A stretch of DNA of 64,000 bases from Phyllobacterium zundukense. Its GTDB lineage: Bacteria > Pseudomonadota > Alphaproteobacteria > Rhizobiales > Rhizobiaceae. A model generated the notes under the pieces. The model worked only from the letters and a program-made list of their open reading frames with translations. It had not been told where the DNA came from and did no database searches. The position numbers and the translations under genes were made by a program. This document shows positions 1 to 8,639 of this stretch, piece after piece. Every line of letters begins with the position of its first letter. Position 1 is the stretch's first letter. Location of the stretch: assembly GCF_025452195.1 (NCBI RefSeq), contig NZ_CP104973.1:1674001-1738000 (forward strand). Direction: 5' to 3'.

Positions 1-188
1 ACGGCCAGGAGAAGGGTCAACAACCCGCCAATGATCAACAGCGGCCAGAGCCAGCTGAAAAGTGGACCTCCGGCATCGCCGATGATCGATGATGCAACCA
101 GAAGGACGCATGTCAAAAATCCATAGGTATGCGCCCGGTGTTTCAATCGGGCCGCGAAGGTTGCTGCGTCTTCCTCCATATCAGTCAT
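1..188 (-). CDS. Small two-helix membrane protein, 3' end cut by window edge
   Basis: This minus-strand reading frame starts at an ATG and runs off the left edge, so only about 62 residues are visible. It begins with a short acidic, soluble stretch (MTDMEEDAATFAARLKHRAH), followed by two hydrophobic segments at about residues 24-36 and 44-62 joined by a short loop with GDAGGP. That layout resembles the 2TM-domain type of small membrane protein, but I cannot confirm the family. The frame is open to the edge. The Shine-Dalgarno is weak (only a GGG near the start). No function is proposed. Confidence 0.5.
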   Translation of the reverse strand, partial: MTDMEEDAATFAARLKHRAHTYGFLTCVLLVASSIIGDAGGPLFSWLWPLLIIGGLLTLLLA

Positions 189-272
189 CCCGTTTGATTG
201 TGCCGTATGGCTTGTTGCTGCATATGATCGAGGGTGGCACGGATTTCAAATCAGTTCGGGACGCACGAAGGC

Positions 273-1823
273 TCAAGTAAACGAATTCAGGAGTTCCTTG
301 ATTGTTGCCGCACTGGTAGGGCGGCCGAACAGCCACCCTTGTCCGTCAACCTTGGGAACAAGGGCCGCAAAATAGTCGCGCTGGGCGGGTGTCTCTATGC
401 CTTCGACGACGATATCCAGGTGATGGACATGAGCCATGCCGATGATCTGCGGCACGATTGACACGGAGACGGAACCCGTTCCGATCGTTTGCGTAAAGGA
501 CCGGTCGATCTTTATCCCGTCGACATTCAGTTCACCGAGATAGGCGAGGCTCGAATATCCGGTGCCGAAATCGTCGATGAATATCCGGTGTCCGCGGGAT
601 CGCAGGCGCTTGATTGCCTCTATGGCGTCGACGGCGTTGGCGGTCGAACGTTCTGTGATTTCAAGTACAATCTGGCGACTGGCAACGTTCGCCTCCTCAA
701 GACGCGACGCGAGCTGGGCACTGAAATCGCGATTGAAAAGATCCGCAGCCGCTATGTTGATGCTGATGTGAAAATCGGGATTGGCATCGAGAACTGGCGC
801 CATGTCCTTAAGCACATTTTCGATAACGCGAATGGTAAGTCGGTTAATCAATCCGGCTTTCTCAGCAACGGGGATAAACACGTCCGGGGGTATCGTTTCC
901 CCTTTTTCCTTCCAGCGCACAAGCGCCTCGGCTGCTACGGTGCGACCTGTCGCTATATCGACGATAGGTTGATACTCGATCGTTAGTCTATTATGCCCGA
1001 GTGCCTGTTGCAGCCTCGTTTTCATGCTCAGATTGTTACGCTGTAGCAGGATGATAATCGTCGCGAGAGCGCCACCGAGCGTAGCGCCGAAAATCGAGAT
1101 GATCGCCGTGATCGGCTGCGCTGATGCTTCAAGCTGGCTGACCTCGGCGTGAACTGTCACGCATGCCATGTCTCGGCAGGCATCGCGGTAGACAATATCT
1201 CCGATACGGCCAACGCCATCGGCCGGTTTCACATCAAGCTTGCCGATATTCAATGGGCCGAACATCCCGACTGTAGAAGATGAGCCTTGTGGATTGTACA
1301 TCACGACGTAGGCATAGGCGGAATTTTTAAGCGTTTCAAAAGAGGCGGGGTCGAGTACTACATTTGCCTTGCCAATACCGATAATCGGGGCGCTGGAATT
1401 GGATATGGCCAGACGCGAATTGGCATAAATCAGCTTCCCCGCGGGCGTTTCGAGATCATGTGCGACCAGCGGCATAGGATTTTTTCCGTTACCAAACACC
1501 GCGGAGCAATGAAAAAAGCCATCGCTCACTCTGCCCATGTCCTTGAGATATCTGGTGCCGAACAGCACGTCGCGTAAATACGATATCTCCTTGTCCGAAC
1601 AAAAGGGATAGGGGGACGTATTGATGACCGTCAGCATCAGGTCGGCTTCGGTAAAAACATCGACCGCGCGATCAAGAAGTCGTTCAGAGAAAAGTCGCAT
1701 CTGCCCGCGGTCACTTGAGATGACGACAAGCCTGCTGATCCACATGCCGCAGAGGGCGCCGGCGGCAATGAGCACAGCAATCAATATTGCTCTGTACCAC
1801 AGCCGATCAAAATAGCGCGACAT
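273..1823 (-). CDS. CSS-motif/EAL-domain cyclic-di-GMP phosphodiesterase
   Basis: Probable membrane-bound enzyme that hydrolyses c-di-GMP to pGpG. From the chosen ATG (516 aa) there is one N-terminal membrane helix (about residues 12-34), a periplasmic segment with Cys-Ser-Asp near residue 75 and further cysteines, a second helix (about 238-261) and a C-terminal EAL domain. Catalytic-type motifs are present: AAEALVRW with E-A-L near residue 300, DDFGTGYSSL, and EGIET near the C terminus. The periplasmic cysteines fit the CSS-motif family, where thiol redox state controls the EAL domain; that control is inferred here. A GTG 78 bases upstream would add 26 residues, but the ATG places the first helix at the usual position. 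No GGDEF domain accompanies it. Confidence 0.88.
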   Translation of the reverse strand: MSRYFDRLWYRAILIAVLIAAGALCGMWISRLVVISSDRGQMRLFSERLLDRAVDVFTEADLMLTVINTSPYPFCSDKEISYLRDVLFGTRYLKDMGRVSDGFFHCSAVFGNGKNPMPLVAHDLETPAGKLIYANSRLAISNSSAPIIGIGKANVVLDPASFETLKNSAYAYVVMYNPQGSSSTVGMFGPLNIGKLDVKPADGVGRIGDIVYRDACRDMACVTVHAEVSQLEASAQPITAIISIFGATLGGALATIIILLQRNNLSMKTRLQQALGHNRLTIEYQPIVDIATGRTVAAEALVRWKEKGETIPPDVFIPVAEKAGLINRLTIRVIENVLKDMAPVLDANPDFHISINIAAADLFNRDFSAQLASRLEEANVASRQIVLEITERSTANAVDAIEAIKRLRSRGHRIFIDDFGTGYSSLAYLGELNVDGIKIDRSFTQTIGTGSVSVSIVPQIIGMAHVHHLDIVVEGIETPAQRDYFAALVPKVDGQGWLFGRPTSAATIKELLNSFT

Positions 1824-2109
1824 TAGGAGAATCCACCAAGCTTTCCACCACGGGGTCGACACGCCAGTTTGTTGACTCGAGCGCCAGCTTATCAATGACA
1901 CTACGACCGTTAATATTTCTCTGATTTTCCGGAATCCAGGGAAAACTAAGTAGTTTGATTTAATTCCAACGTAGATGCCGTCATATCCCGGGTATTATCC
2001 ATACTGACATGAATGGGTCGACCGTCGTGCTACGATTAAACGCAGCCGGCCAGTGTTTACGATACAAATCTGACTGACTGCGATGAAGTGAAGAAGAGGA
2101 GAATTCACC

Positions 2110-2496
2110 ATGTCCGGGATTAGAATTGATCGTCGCGCCTTGCTTCTCAGCTGCGGCGGAGCTGTCATCGCTGCGCCCGTCGCAGCTTTCACCACAAAGC
2201 CGCCACGCCGGGACACCGAACCGTCCAGCGATCTGCTGGCGCTAATCAAGGCGCACGAGACAACGTACGAAGCGTTTGGCAAGGCAATGCAAGAGAAGGA
2301 CTACAGTGGTCACGGACATGACAAAGCCAGCCGGGCTGAGGAAGAAGTGCTTCTGGCTGTCTGCGCCTATTCCGCGATCAGCGAAGGGGATCGCCGGACC
2401 AAGGCAGGATATCTTCTGAAGATTGCGGCGCGCGGCGAGCTCGACCTGGCAGAACACATGCAGGCTCTTCTCCACTCGGCGATACCGAAAGAATAG
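2110..2496 (+). CDS. Hypothetical exported protein (twin-arginine-like leader)
   Basis: Protein of 128 aa with an excellent ribosome site (GAGGAG about 8 bases before the ATG). The N terminus has a twin arginine followed by a hydrophobic stretch with small residues (RRALLLSCGGAVIAAPVAAF), which suggests a Tat or Sec export signal cut near residue 28. The mature part is mainly helical and charged, with no cysteine pair or metal motif beyond a short HGHD. I do not recognise the family. It stands alone between the EAL gene (divergent) and a small convergent gene. Confidence 0.6.
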   Translation: MSGIRIDRRALLLSCGGAVIAAPVAAFTTKPPRRDTEPSSDLLALIKAHETTYEAFGKAMQEKDYSGHGHDKASRAEEEVLLAVCAYSAISEGDRRTKAGYLLKIAARGELDLAEHMQALLHSAIPKE

Positions 2497-2530
2497 GATC
2501 GATCGGTTATCGCGGAAAGCAGTGCACTTT

Positions 2531-2809
2531 CTAGTGGTCTGCAACCGAACGTTTACGCGGCTCTACAACGAGCTTCGCAAGTTCCGAGACTGACCACGGC
2601 TTGTCTGCCCCGGTATCGTTGGCGACCTGAAGAATCCGGATCGGCAAGCAAACAGCAGTATACCAATCCTCGCTGCGGGCAGTTGTCTCTGCCTTTTCGA
2701 GCGCGGCGTCCAATTCTTCTTGCGTGACAACTCCCTTCGCGACCAACAATCGATTGATCGATGCGATGGCCAGACAGAGACCTTCAAGTTGCTTGTTGAC
2801 TCCATGCAT
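2531..2809 (-). CDS. Small conserved-type hypothetical protein, cytoplasmic
   Basis: Protein of 92 aa without signal peptide or membrane helix. A CGGAGGA ribosome site stands 6-8 bases before the ATG. A second ATG 4 bases further in opens a different frame with low-complexity basic product, which I judge spurious. The visible protein has a helical N-terminal half (LAIASINRLLVAKGVVTQEE) typical of short helix-turn proteins and a C-terminal part with a single cysteine. Function unknown. It is convergent with the exported protein gene. Confidence 0.55.
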   Translation of the reverse strand: MHGVNKQLEGLCLAIASINRLLVAKGVVTQEELDAALEKAETTARSEDWYTAVCLPIRILQVANDTGADKPWSVSELAKLVVEPRKRSVADH

Positions 2810-3040
2810 GGCTATATCCTCCGACTGAATTATTCGGGCGGATGAAATGTGCCCTTGGATTCAACGCACAAGAACGCAGTTCGATCCAATCTCGTCAGGG
2901 GCGTTCATCAGCCCGTGTCATAACTAGGACACAACCAGGTGCAGACTCGTGGCAAGGGCTTGCCGCGCCCTATCAGCTTGATTCAGTGAACCCGAATTGC
3001 AGTTCGCCACAACCGAAACGAAATGCTGAGGCTAAACGCG

Positions 3041-4105
3041 ATGTATTCCGACGTTGACCGCACCCCGGTATCGATCATTATTTCCAACTACAACTACGCA
3101 CGCTTTCTAAGGCCATGTATCGATAGCGCGCTGGAGCAGGATTACGGAGATGTCGAGGTCATCATTGTCGATGATGAATCGACCGACAATTCCGTAGAAA
3201 TCATCGAATCATATGGCGGAAGGGTGCGCTCGTGCCTCAGGACACAAAATGGCGGGCACGCAGCGGCATTCAACACGGGTTTCGCGGCGTCATCGGGGGA
3301 GATCGTTCTCTTTCTGGACGCTGACGATTACCTTTATCCAAATGCGGTATCAGAGGCGGTCAGCGCCTGGGAAGCGACAATCGCCCAGCTGCAATTCAGA
3401 CTGCATATCGTTGATGAGCAAGAACAGATCAAGGACATCTTCCCGCCACCTGAACTACCGTTCGATTCCGGTGATGTTATCCCGAAACTCTTGCGCAAGG
3501 GCCGTTACCAAACCACGGTGACAAGCGGCCTTGCCTTTGATCGATCAACGCTGGAAATGATCATGCCGATACCTGAGCCGGACTTCAGGCAAGGAGCTGA
3601 CGGATATCTGGCTACGTTGGCCCCTCTCTATGGGAAAGTGACCTCAATAGAGACGTGTCTCGGAGCATATCGAATCCATGGGAGCAATCATTCGGTCTTT
3701 TCAGAGAAATTTGGCCAACGCGCACGCTGGCGGGTAGAGCATGATTTCCGTCGCCTGGAGGCCCTGTCCGACCAAGCTGCGGAGATCGGTCTGACCGTGC
3801 AGCAGGATGCCAATCTGCATGATCCGGTTCATCTGGAAGAGCGCTTGGCATCCTTGTGCGTCGACGAAAGCCAACACCCCGTGGCCGATGATTCCAAGCT
3901 CGCTTTGGGCGTCGCGGGCGTGACCGCCAGTCTGGAGATGAACGCCTCCCTGCGCCGTCGGGCTGTCCTTGCAGCATGGTTTTTGTCCGTCGGAGTGCTG
4001 CCGCGCCAGATGGCGAAAACGGTATTGTCATGGAAGCTTGTTGCATCGTCCAGGCCAGCATTCCTGTCACGGATGTCAAAGACCATCCGGCGCGCGATGG
4101 ATTAA
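3041..4105 (+). CDS. Family 2 glycosyltransferase
   Basis: GT-A fold inverting glycosyltransferase (354 aa), probably acting at the cytoplasmic membrane face in surface polysaccharide or glycoconjugate synthesis. Seen in the sequence: the N-terminal nucleotide-binding strand PVSIIISNYNYARFL, then VIIVDDESTDNS, then the metal-binding LFLDADDYL (DxD-type) near residue 100. The C-terminal third is variable and basic, with no obvious membrane segment. The start is the second ATG, which has TGAGG 8-12 bases upstream; an ATG 18 bases earlier has none. It is not in an evident polysaccharide operon, so the acceptor cannot be named. Confidence 0.85.
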   Translation: MYSDVDRTPVSIIISNYNYARFLRPCIDSALEQDYGDVEVIIVDDESTDNSVEIIESYGGRVRSCLRTQNGGHAAAFNTGFAASSGEIVLFLDADDYLYPNAVSEAVSAWEATIAQLQFRLHIVDEQEQIKDIFPPPELPFDSGDVIPKLLRKGRYQTTVTSGLAFDRSTLEMIMPIPEPDFRQGADGYLATLAPLYGKVTSIETCLGAYRIHGSNHSVFSEKFGQRARWRVEHDFRRLEALSDQAAEIGLTVQQDANLHDPVHLEERLASLCVDESQHPVADDSKLALGVAGVTASLEMNASLRRRAVLAAWFLSVGVLPRQMAKTVLSWKLVASSRPAFLSRMSKTIRRAMD

Positions 4106-4181
4106 ATCTGTCTTGAACCGTGTGCTGGTGCTCGAAATGGCCTATGATAATCGATGGGACGACCTAGCAGAGGAGGCATGC

Positions 4182-4565
4182 ATGATGAATTTGTACGGTC
4201 GGTTTCTTGGCGGTGCCATCTTTATGACGGCAATTGTCTCGGGCGCTGCAGCGCATCACGGCTGGTCTTGGGCCGAGGTCGATCAAATAGAGCTCAAGGG
4301 TGTAATCCGTGAACTCTATATCGGCCCACCGCACCCAACACTCGACGTGGAAACTGCGAATGATGGTCTTTGGCGTGTAGAACTCGGCAATCCGCGTCAG
4401 ACCGAACGCTCCGGCTTTGTCCACGGTTCGGCAAAAATCGGCGATGAGGTAGTTGCACTCGGCAATCGGTCCACTGACCCAAGCGAAAAACGTTTGAAGG
4501 CAGTGCGGATCGCCGTGGGCGGGAAGACGTTTGATATCTACCCCGAGCGTATCAAGACGAACTGA
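4182..4565 (+). CDS. DUF6152-like exported protein
   Basis: Small secreted protein (about 126 aa) with a cleavable signal (YGRFLGGAIFMTAIVSGAAA followed by HHGWSW). The body has the pattern seen in DUF6152 proteins: HHGWSW just after cleavage, LKGVIRELYIGPPHP, then WRVELGNPRQTERSGF and a GDEVVALG segment near the end. This suggests a small beta-barrel/OB-like periplasmic domain, inferred only. AGGAGG lies just upstream, giving either of two adjacent ATGs; the second is equally likely. It ends 8 bases before the DUF6644-like membrane gene, so the two form an operon. Family function is unknown. Confidence 0.7.
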   Translation: MMNLYGRFLGGAIFMTAIVSGAAAHHGWSWAEVDQIELKGVIRELYIGPPHPTLDVETANDGLWRVELGNPRQTERSGFVHGSAKIGDEVVALGNRSTDPSEKRLKAVRIAVGGKTFDIYPERIKTN

Positions 4566-4573
4566 CCCTTGTT

Positions 4574-5047
4574 TTGATAGAGTTTTTGCAAGCGCTTTCC
4601 GAATGGCCCGGAGCGGTTATGCTCCGGCGGGTTCAGGTTGCCTACCTGCTTGTCAATGCGGCGCATATTCTTTCGATCGGTCTTGTCTTTGGCGCTATCA
4701 TTACGCTGGACCTTAGAATACTGGGGCTATTCAGGCGGTATCCGATCGGTACGCTTGGCCCACCTCTTTCACGTATTGCCGCAGCAGGTATTGCGCTTGC
4801 CATTATCACTGGATTGATGCTCTTTTCGGTGAGGCCCATCGCATACATTCACAATCCCGCCTTCCTCATCAAGGTTGGGATAGTCGGTTTGGGTATTACC
4901 AACGCTTTTCTGCTCAATCAAAATCGCCATTGGCGGCTCGCACTTAAGAACGAAGAACCGTCCCGGAGAGTGCAGCTGTCAGCACTGCTGTCTGTGACCC
5001 TTTGGGTCAGCGCCGTAATTGCCGGTCGGTGGATCGGGTTTATCTAA
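4574..5047 (+). CDS. DUF6644-like integral membrane protein
   Basis: Protein of 157 aa with four predicted membrane helices (around 22-47, 66-86, 95-113 and 131-150). The N-terminal pattern IEFLQALSEWP followed by LVNAAHILSIGLVFGAI and LDLRILG matches the DUF6644/DUF2214-like membrane family. A TTG start is required to keep the conserved N terminus; no in-frame ATG occurs before residue 16. It directly follows the DUF6152-like exported protein, and such proteins are often encoded next to each other. Conserved histidine in the first helix (NAAHIL) could bind heme or metal, which is speculation. Confidence 0.7.
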   Translation: MIEFLQALSEWPGAVMLRRVQVAYLLVNAAHILSIGLVFGAIITLDLRILGLFRRYPIGTLGPPLSRIAAAGIALAIITGLMLFSVRPIAYIHNPAFLIKVGIVGLGITNAFLLNQNRHWRLALKNEEPSRRVQLSALLSVTLWVSAVIAGRWIGFI

Positions 5048-5099
5048 TCAATGTGGAACCTTATCACATTGCTATAGTCGTCTATCTGGAAGCTATCCA

Positions 5100-6689
5100 C
5101 TATTCCCCTTGAGGTTTTTCAATCTGTCCGGAAAAGAAAGTTCTTGCATCTGCGGTCAGGTCACGCCGGGAGCTTGACCGCGTGTAGAACATATGGCCGC
5201 CACGATAAAGCTTGAGGTTGACCCGGCCAGCAGCAAGTGACGACGGCAGATGCTCAATAACATATTTGCTGATCCCGTAGGGCGTTATGGCATCGCTGTA
5301 GCCCTGCGCGACCAGTAAACGGAAAGACGGTATAACCGATAGCAGGTCGCGAATATCGCCGGTCGCGCTAACTTGGGCTCGCGTACCGCCGTTTCTGCCG
5401 CGACGACCCCATTCCCACCGCTCGTTAACGTCGTTCGCGAGCAGTCTGTAGGTCAATTCAGTGCGAAAACCGAGTTCATTACGGGCGTAGCTGGCAAACG
5501 CCGCCCCATATGAGCGCGTGAACCCATCAAGAATGGGATCGTTGCTTCGGTCAGCGTCGGACTCAGGGTAAGGGTCTGAAACGGCAAACGACGCATCATA
5601 AGGACTGACAACCTCGAATTCATCGCCCTTCGAGTGCTTAACATAGGTGTTGTCGAGAAAACCGCGCGTTCTGCCCACGACCGCTTCGGGTATGCCAGTC
5701 AATTGTGAAACCCGCGCGTAGAATTTTTTTGCCTTGTCCCCTGTCGGTTCAGGTCCCGCAAGCGTCACAAGATAATCCGTCATGGCAAATTGCTCTGCGT
5801 TCCGGATCGCGCTCGAGTCGAAGGCATTTCGGCGTTCCAACTCTGCAGCAGCAAGCGAAGGAAGCTGAAGGGCCGCTCCTAGCGGATACTCCCTCTCCCC
5901 AAATAAAAGCTGCCCCTCGATGAGTGGTGACAGCATGATTATTCCCGAAACCAGGATGCCTTGATCATCCTTGAGTGCAGAGGCGACCTTTGCAGCACGA
6001 AAACCACCGTAACTCTCGCCAAGCAAATACTTCGGAGAAGCCATGCGCTCATTGTGACTTACGTAGAGCGCAATCGTCTTGGCAATGCTCTCCGCATCTT
6101 GGCCAACGCCATAAAAATTTGAAGTAACGCCGTCGCTCGCGGCACGACTCCATCCCGTGCCGACAGGATCGATCAACACAAGGTCGGTGAACCCCAGCCA
6201 ACTATCCGGATTGTCGACAAGCGTGGGTCTGGTGCCATCCTGTCCGTTCGAGCCGAAATCGAGAATGCGTGGTCCGACCAGCCCAAGGTGGAGATAGGCC
6301 GACGCGGCTCCCGGTCCGCCGTTGAAGGCAAAGGTGAGCGGACGACCCGGTTGACGATCGCGGGCGACATAGGCGGTATAAAATATCTTGGCGGTTCGCT
6401 CTCCATTCTGCCCGAAGAGGCTGAGGGTGCCCGCGGTTGCGGTATAGGCGAGGTTCTGCGTCGGGGTTTTCAGGACGTGATCGGTAACTGAATCCGCGGC
6501 CAAAAGCCCCAGAATGCCGGTCGAATTGTCGCTCTCTGTCTTTGGAGCGTTTGCGTTATCTCCAGCACCTGACGGCTGTCGAGATTGCGCGACTTTCCCA
6601 CCATGGTCATCTGCACCAGCGTCTTGCCGCGCATTGTCTTGCGGAAACGCTGGCGAGGTTAGTAGTGCAAAGGCGATGGCTAGACGCAA
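5100..6689 (-). CDS. Peptidase family S10 (serine carboxypeptidase-like), secreted
   Basis: Probable periplasmic or secreted serine carboxypeptidase-like hydrolase, about 529 aa. It begins with a signal peptide (hydrophobic LAIAFALLTSPAFPQ). Motifs of S10: FNGGPGAASAYLHLG (oxyanion region), the nucleophile motif GESYGGFRAAK near residue 230, QGYSDAITP with the catalytic Asp region, and RGGHMFY near the C terminus with the catalytic His. The TTG start given is the conservative one. A CTG 18 bases upstream sits 6 bases behind a strong AAGGAGG and may be the true start, giving 535 aa. It stands alone. Confidence 0.85.
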   Translation of the reverse strand: MRLAIAFALLTSPAFPQDNARQDAGADDHGGKVAQSRQPSGAGDNANAPKTESDNSTGILGLLAADSVTDHVLKTPTQNLAYTATAGTLSLFGQNGERTAKIFYTAYVARDRQPGRPLTFAFNGGPGAASAYLHLGLVGPRILDFGSNGQDGTRPTLVDNPDSWLGFTDLVLIDPVGTGWSRAASDGVTSNFYGVGQDAESIAKTIALYVSHNERMASPKYLLGESYGGFRAAKVASALKDDQGILVSGIIMLSPLIEGQLLFGEREYPLGAALQLPSLAAAELERRNAFDSSAIRNAEQFAMTDYLVTLAGPEPTGDKAKKFYARVSQLTGIPEAVVGRTRGFLDNTYVKHSKGDEFEVVSPYDASFAVSDPYPESDADRSNDPILDGFTRSYGAAFASYARNELGFRTELTYRLLANDVNERWEWGRRGRNGGTRAQVSATGDIRDLLSVIPSFRLLVAQGYSDAITPYGISKYVIEHLPSSLAAGRVNLKLYRGGHMFYTRSSSRRDLTADARTFFSGQIEKPQGE

Positions 6690-6962
6690 AATGATGTGAT
6701 GGAACAGCTCTTCCCTCCTTCGATGCGGTGGCGTCCGCCAAGAGTGTATTCATTCGCACGGGAGAGGGAACTCAACACAAATTGATCTGCATCCAGACGA
6801 CGACGATCTGCCGGCACATGGCCTTGCGATGTCCGTAAGATTGTAGGCCGCGTGGCAAAGCCAGGCACCATTCACGCCGGATAGGATAAAAGCCGCGGGA
6901 CTGGCCTGAAATTGATCTAAAGGACGAAGCCGTATTGTGGCTCCACCTCTCGCTCTGTCGCA

Positions 6963-7262
6963 CTAGTGTTCGGTCATGGAATGATGTGTCAGGGTCGCCG
7001 CGTTTTTGAACGGAAACGGTTTTTGAAAATGCCCGCGTCCCGCCATAAAATTGAGCTCACGATTTGCTGCCATTGCCGCCAGCTCGTCCTCATCACGTAC
7101 GCCACTCTCATAGATTGCCATGACGACGCGAGCCAGTTCGTTACAGCGTTCATGGGTCCTGGGACACCGATCCAATAGCTGCGATGCCCTGTTGTGAGCC
7201 CTCTGCATGATTTCCCAGTCCGTAGTAGCGAATATTCGTTGGTCTCTATCTGTGAATGCCAT
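6963..7262 (-). CDS. Small hypothetical protein
   Basis: Soluble protein of 99 aa starting MAFTDRDQRIF, with GGGAG located 6-10 bases before the ATG. A start 30 bases upstream lacks such a site. The middle is helical and charged (cysteine and histidine in CPRTHERCNELARVV), the C terminus histidine-rich. No signal peptide, membrane helix or known motif is recognised. The upstream 250 bases toward the topoisomerase gene and the roughly 270 bases toward the S10 peptidase gene show no other gene. Real coding status is likely but not certain. Confidence 0.5.
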   Translation of the reverse strand: MAFTDRDQRIFATTDWEIMQRAHNRASQLLDRCPRTHERCNELARVVMAIYESGVRDEDELAAMAANRELNFMAGRGHFQKPFPFKNAATLTHHSMTEH

Positions 7263-7512
7263 GACACGCTCCCATCTGTTTAGCGAGAACACATCTCAAT
7301 TTGCGGACCGCCATTCCGCGAGGTCATCATTGCGGCGATATGGAAAAAGCTAAGCGCATTTTCGGGGCGGCCGCAAATCGAATTGGATTCGTTTGTCGAA
7401 TTCACCACTTACCGCACTGCAAAATGCCACTCCTGATGGGCAAACTTAGCAAGAGAGATACGCGGCAATTACACCAAATTGAAGATGGCCTTTGAATGGA
7501 CTTCCGGCACGG

Positions 7513-8523
7513 TCATTCTGTTGTTTGTTCGAGGAGCCTCATCAATCCGGTTTCAGGGCCGGTAAGGCCTGCCCGATGGGGCGGGCGCAGAAGCGAACTA
7601 TCGAGTCGGCCGGCGTTGAAGTACTCCGTCACAAGAGGATGAACATAACTTGACCGTGTTACTGCGGGTGTATTGCGCAAAAATTCGCTGACATTGCGCA
7701 TGGCTGCTGCGAGAGCCCGCTTCCGGGCGGAATCGGAGTTGGCATCCATCCGCGCCAGGAATTCGAGAGCACGGGCCGAACCATGAAAAGTTCTGAAATC
7801 CTTGGCACTGACTTTTGAACCGGAGATTTCTTGTAGATATTGGTTCAGTTCTCCCGCGTGCAAGCTCCGCCAGCGCTGCTTGTCCTTGTATTGGAACAGT
7901 CTTCCACGCCTTGTCAGTGTTTTCAGGCGTCGGACAGCGGCGCGATCGCTAATCGCTATTTCGTTCTTCTTCTTGGATTTACCAGCAAAGACAAAGTTGG
8001 CGAGATTGCCGTTGATCTTGAGATCACTATTTTTGAGTGAGGCAATGCCACGACCGCCATCCTTGGCATACTTTTCATGTCCCGCCCGGAAAGCCTTTTG
8101 GTCGATCAGCTTGAGGGCAAGCGCGGCAAGCGGACGGCTCGATGTCGGCGGGCGCCGCATATCGCGGATAATGCGTTTGCGGATCCGCGGAAGTGCCTTG
8201 CCGAATGCAAGCAAGCGATGAGTTTTGATGCTGTTGCGCACCTCCTCCCACTTCGGGTGGTAGATGTATTGCCTGCGCCCAAGCGCGTCCAGGCCCACAG
8301 CCTGAATATGGCCGTCGCAATCATCACAGCAATAAACGTCGGTCCAGGCCGGCGGTATGACAAGTGCTGCCATGCGTTTGATGTGTGTTTGCGCGACGGG
8401 CCGTCCGTTAGTACGGATGTAATTGAATGTATCCTTCGATGCGACGCGTTTTAAGGTAAATGTTTCAGGATCAACCAGTTTCAATCCAAATTTCTCTGCA
8501 TAATATGCGTAGTCCGCCTGCAT
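7513..8523 (-). CDS. DNA topoisomerase IB (poxvirus/eukaryote-like type)
   Basis: Monomeric type IB topoisomerase (336 aa) that relaxes supercoils through a 3'-phosphotyrosine intermediate. The N-terminal domain includes the conserved YIRTNGRPV and IPPAWTDVY segments. The catalytic half has RAGHEKYAKDGGRG (active-site Arg), DFRTFHGS (Arg and His region) and the nucleophile Tyr293 in RSSYVHP. A cysteine cluster CCDDC lies near residue 64. AAGGTGAAG precedes the ATG. It is divergent from ku with 116 bases between them, so a shared control region with the end-joining genes is possible. Bacterial members of this family are often encoded near repair genes. Confidence 0.93.
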   Translation of the reverse strand: MQADYAYYAEKFGLKLVDPETFTLKRVASKDTFNYIRTNGRPVAQTHIKRMAALVIPPAWTDVYCCDDCDGHIQAVGLDALGRRQYIYHPKWEEVRNSIKTHRLLAFGKALPRIRKRIIRDMRRPPTSSRPLAALALKLIDQKAFRAGHEKYAKDGGRGIASLKNSDLKINGNLANFVFAGKSKKKNEIAISDRAAVRRLKTLTRRGRLFQYKDKQRWRSLHAGELNQYLQEISGSKVSAKDFRTFHGSARALEFLARMDANSDSARKRALAAAMRNVSEFLRNTPAVTRSSYVHPLVTEYFNAGRLDSSLLRPPHRAGLTGPETGLMRLLEQTTE

Positions 8524-8639
8524 TTCTTCACCTTGTTGTTGCGGTTCAAGAACGCCTGTCGTGACGGACTGTTCCCTGAAGCGGAAAAAAGGGGCAAGAT
8601 AGAATCAACGACGCCATCTACGTATTGGAAGGAGAGCTC

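Noticed and set aside
2563-2805. Reading frame in another phase of the 92-aa gene
   Set aside because: Basic low-complexity product, no ribosome site of its own; the overlapping frame with CGGAGGA is better.
6708-6962. Short minus-strand frames between the S10 peptidase and the 99-aa gene
   Set aside because: No ribosome sites, atypical composition; probably the promoter region of the peptidase gene.
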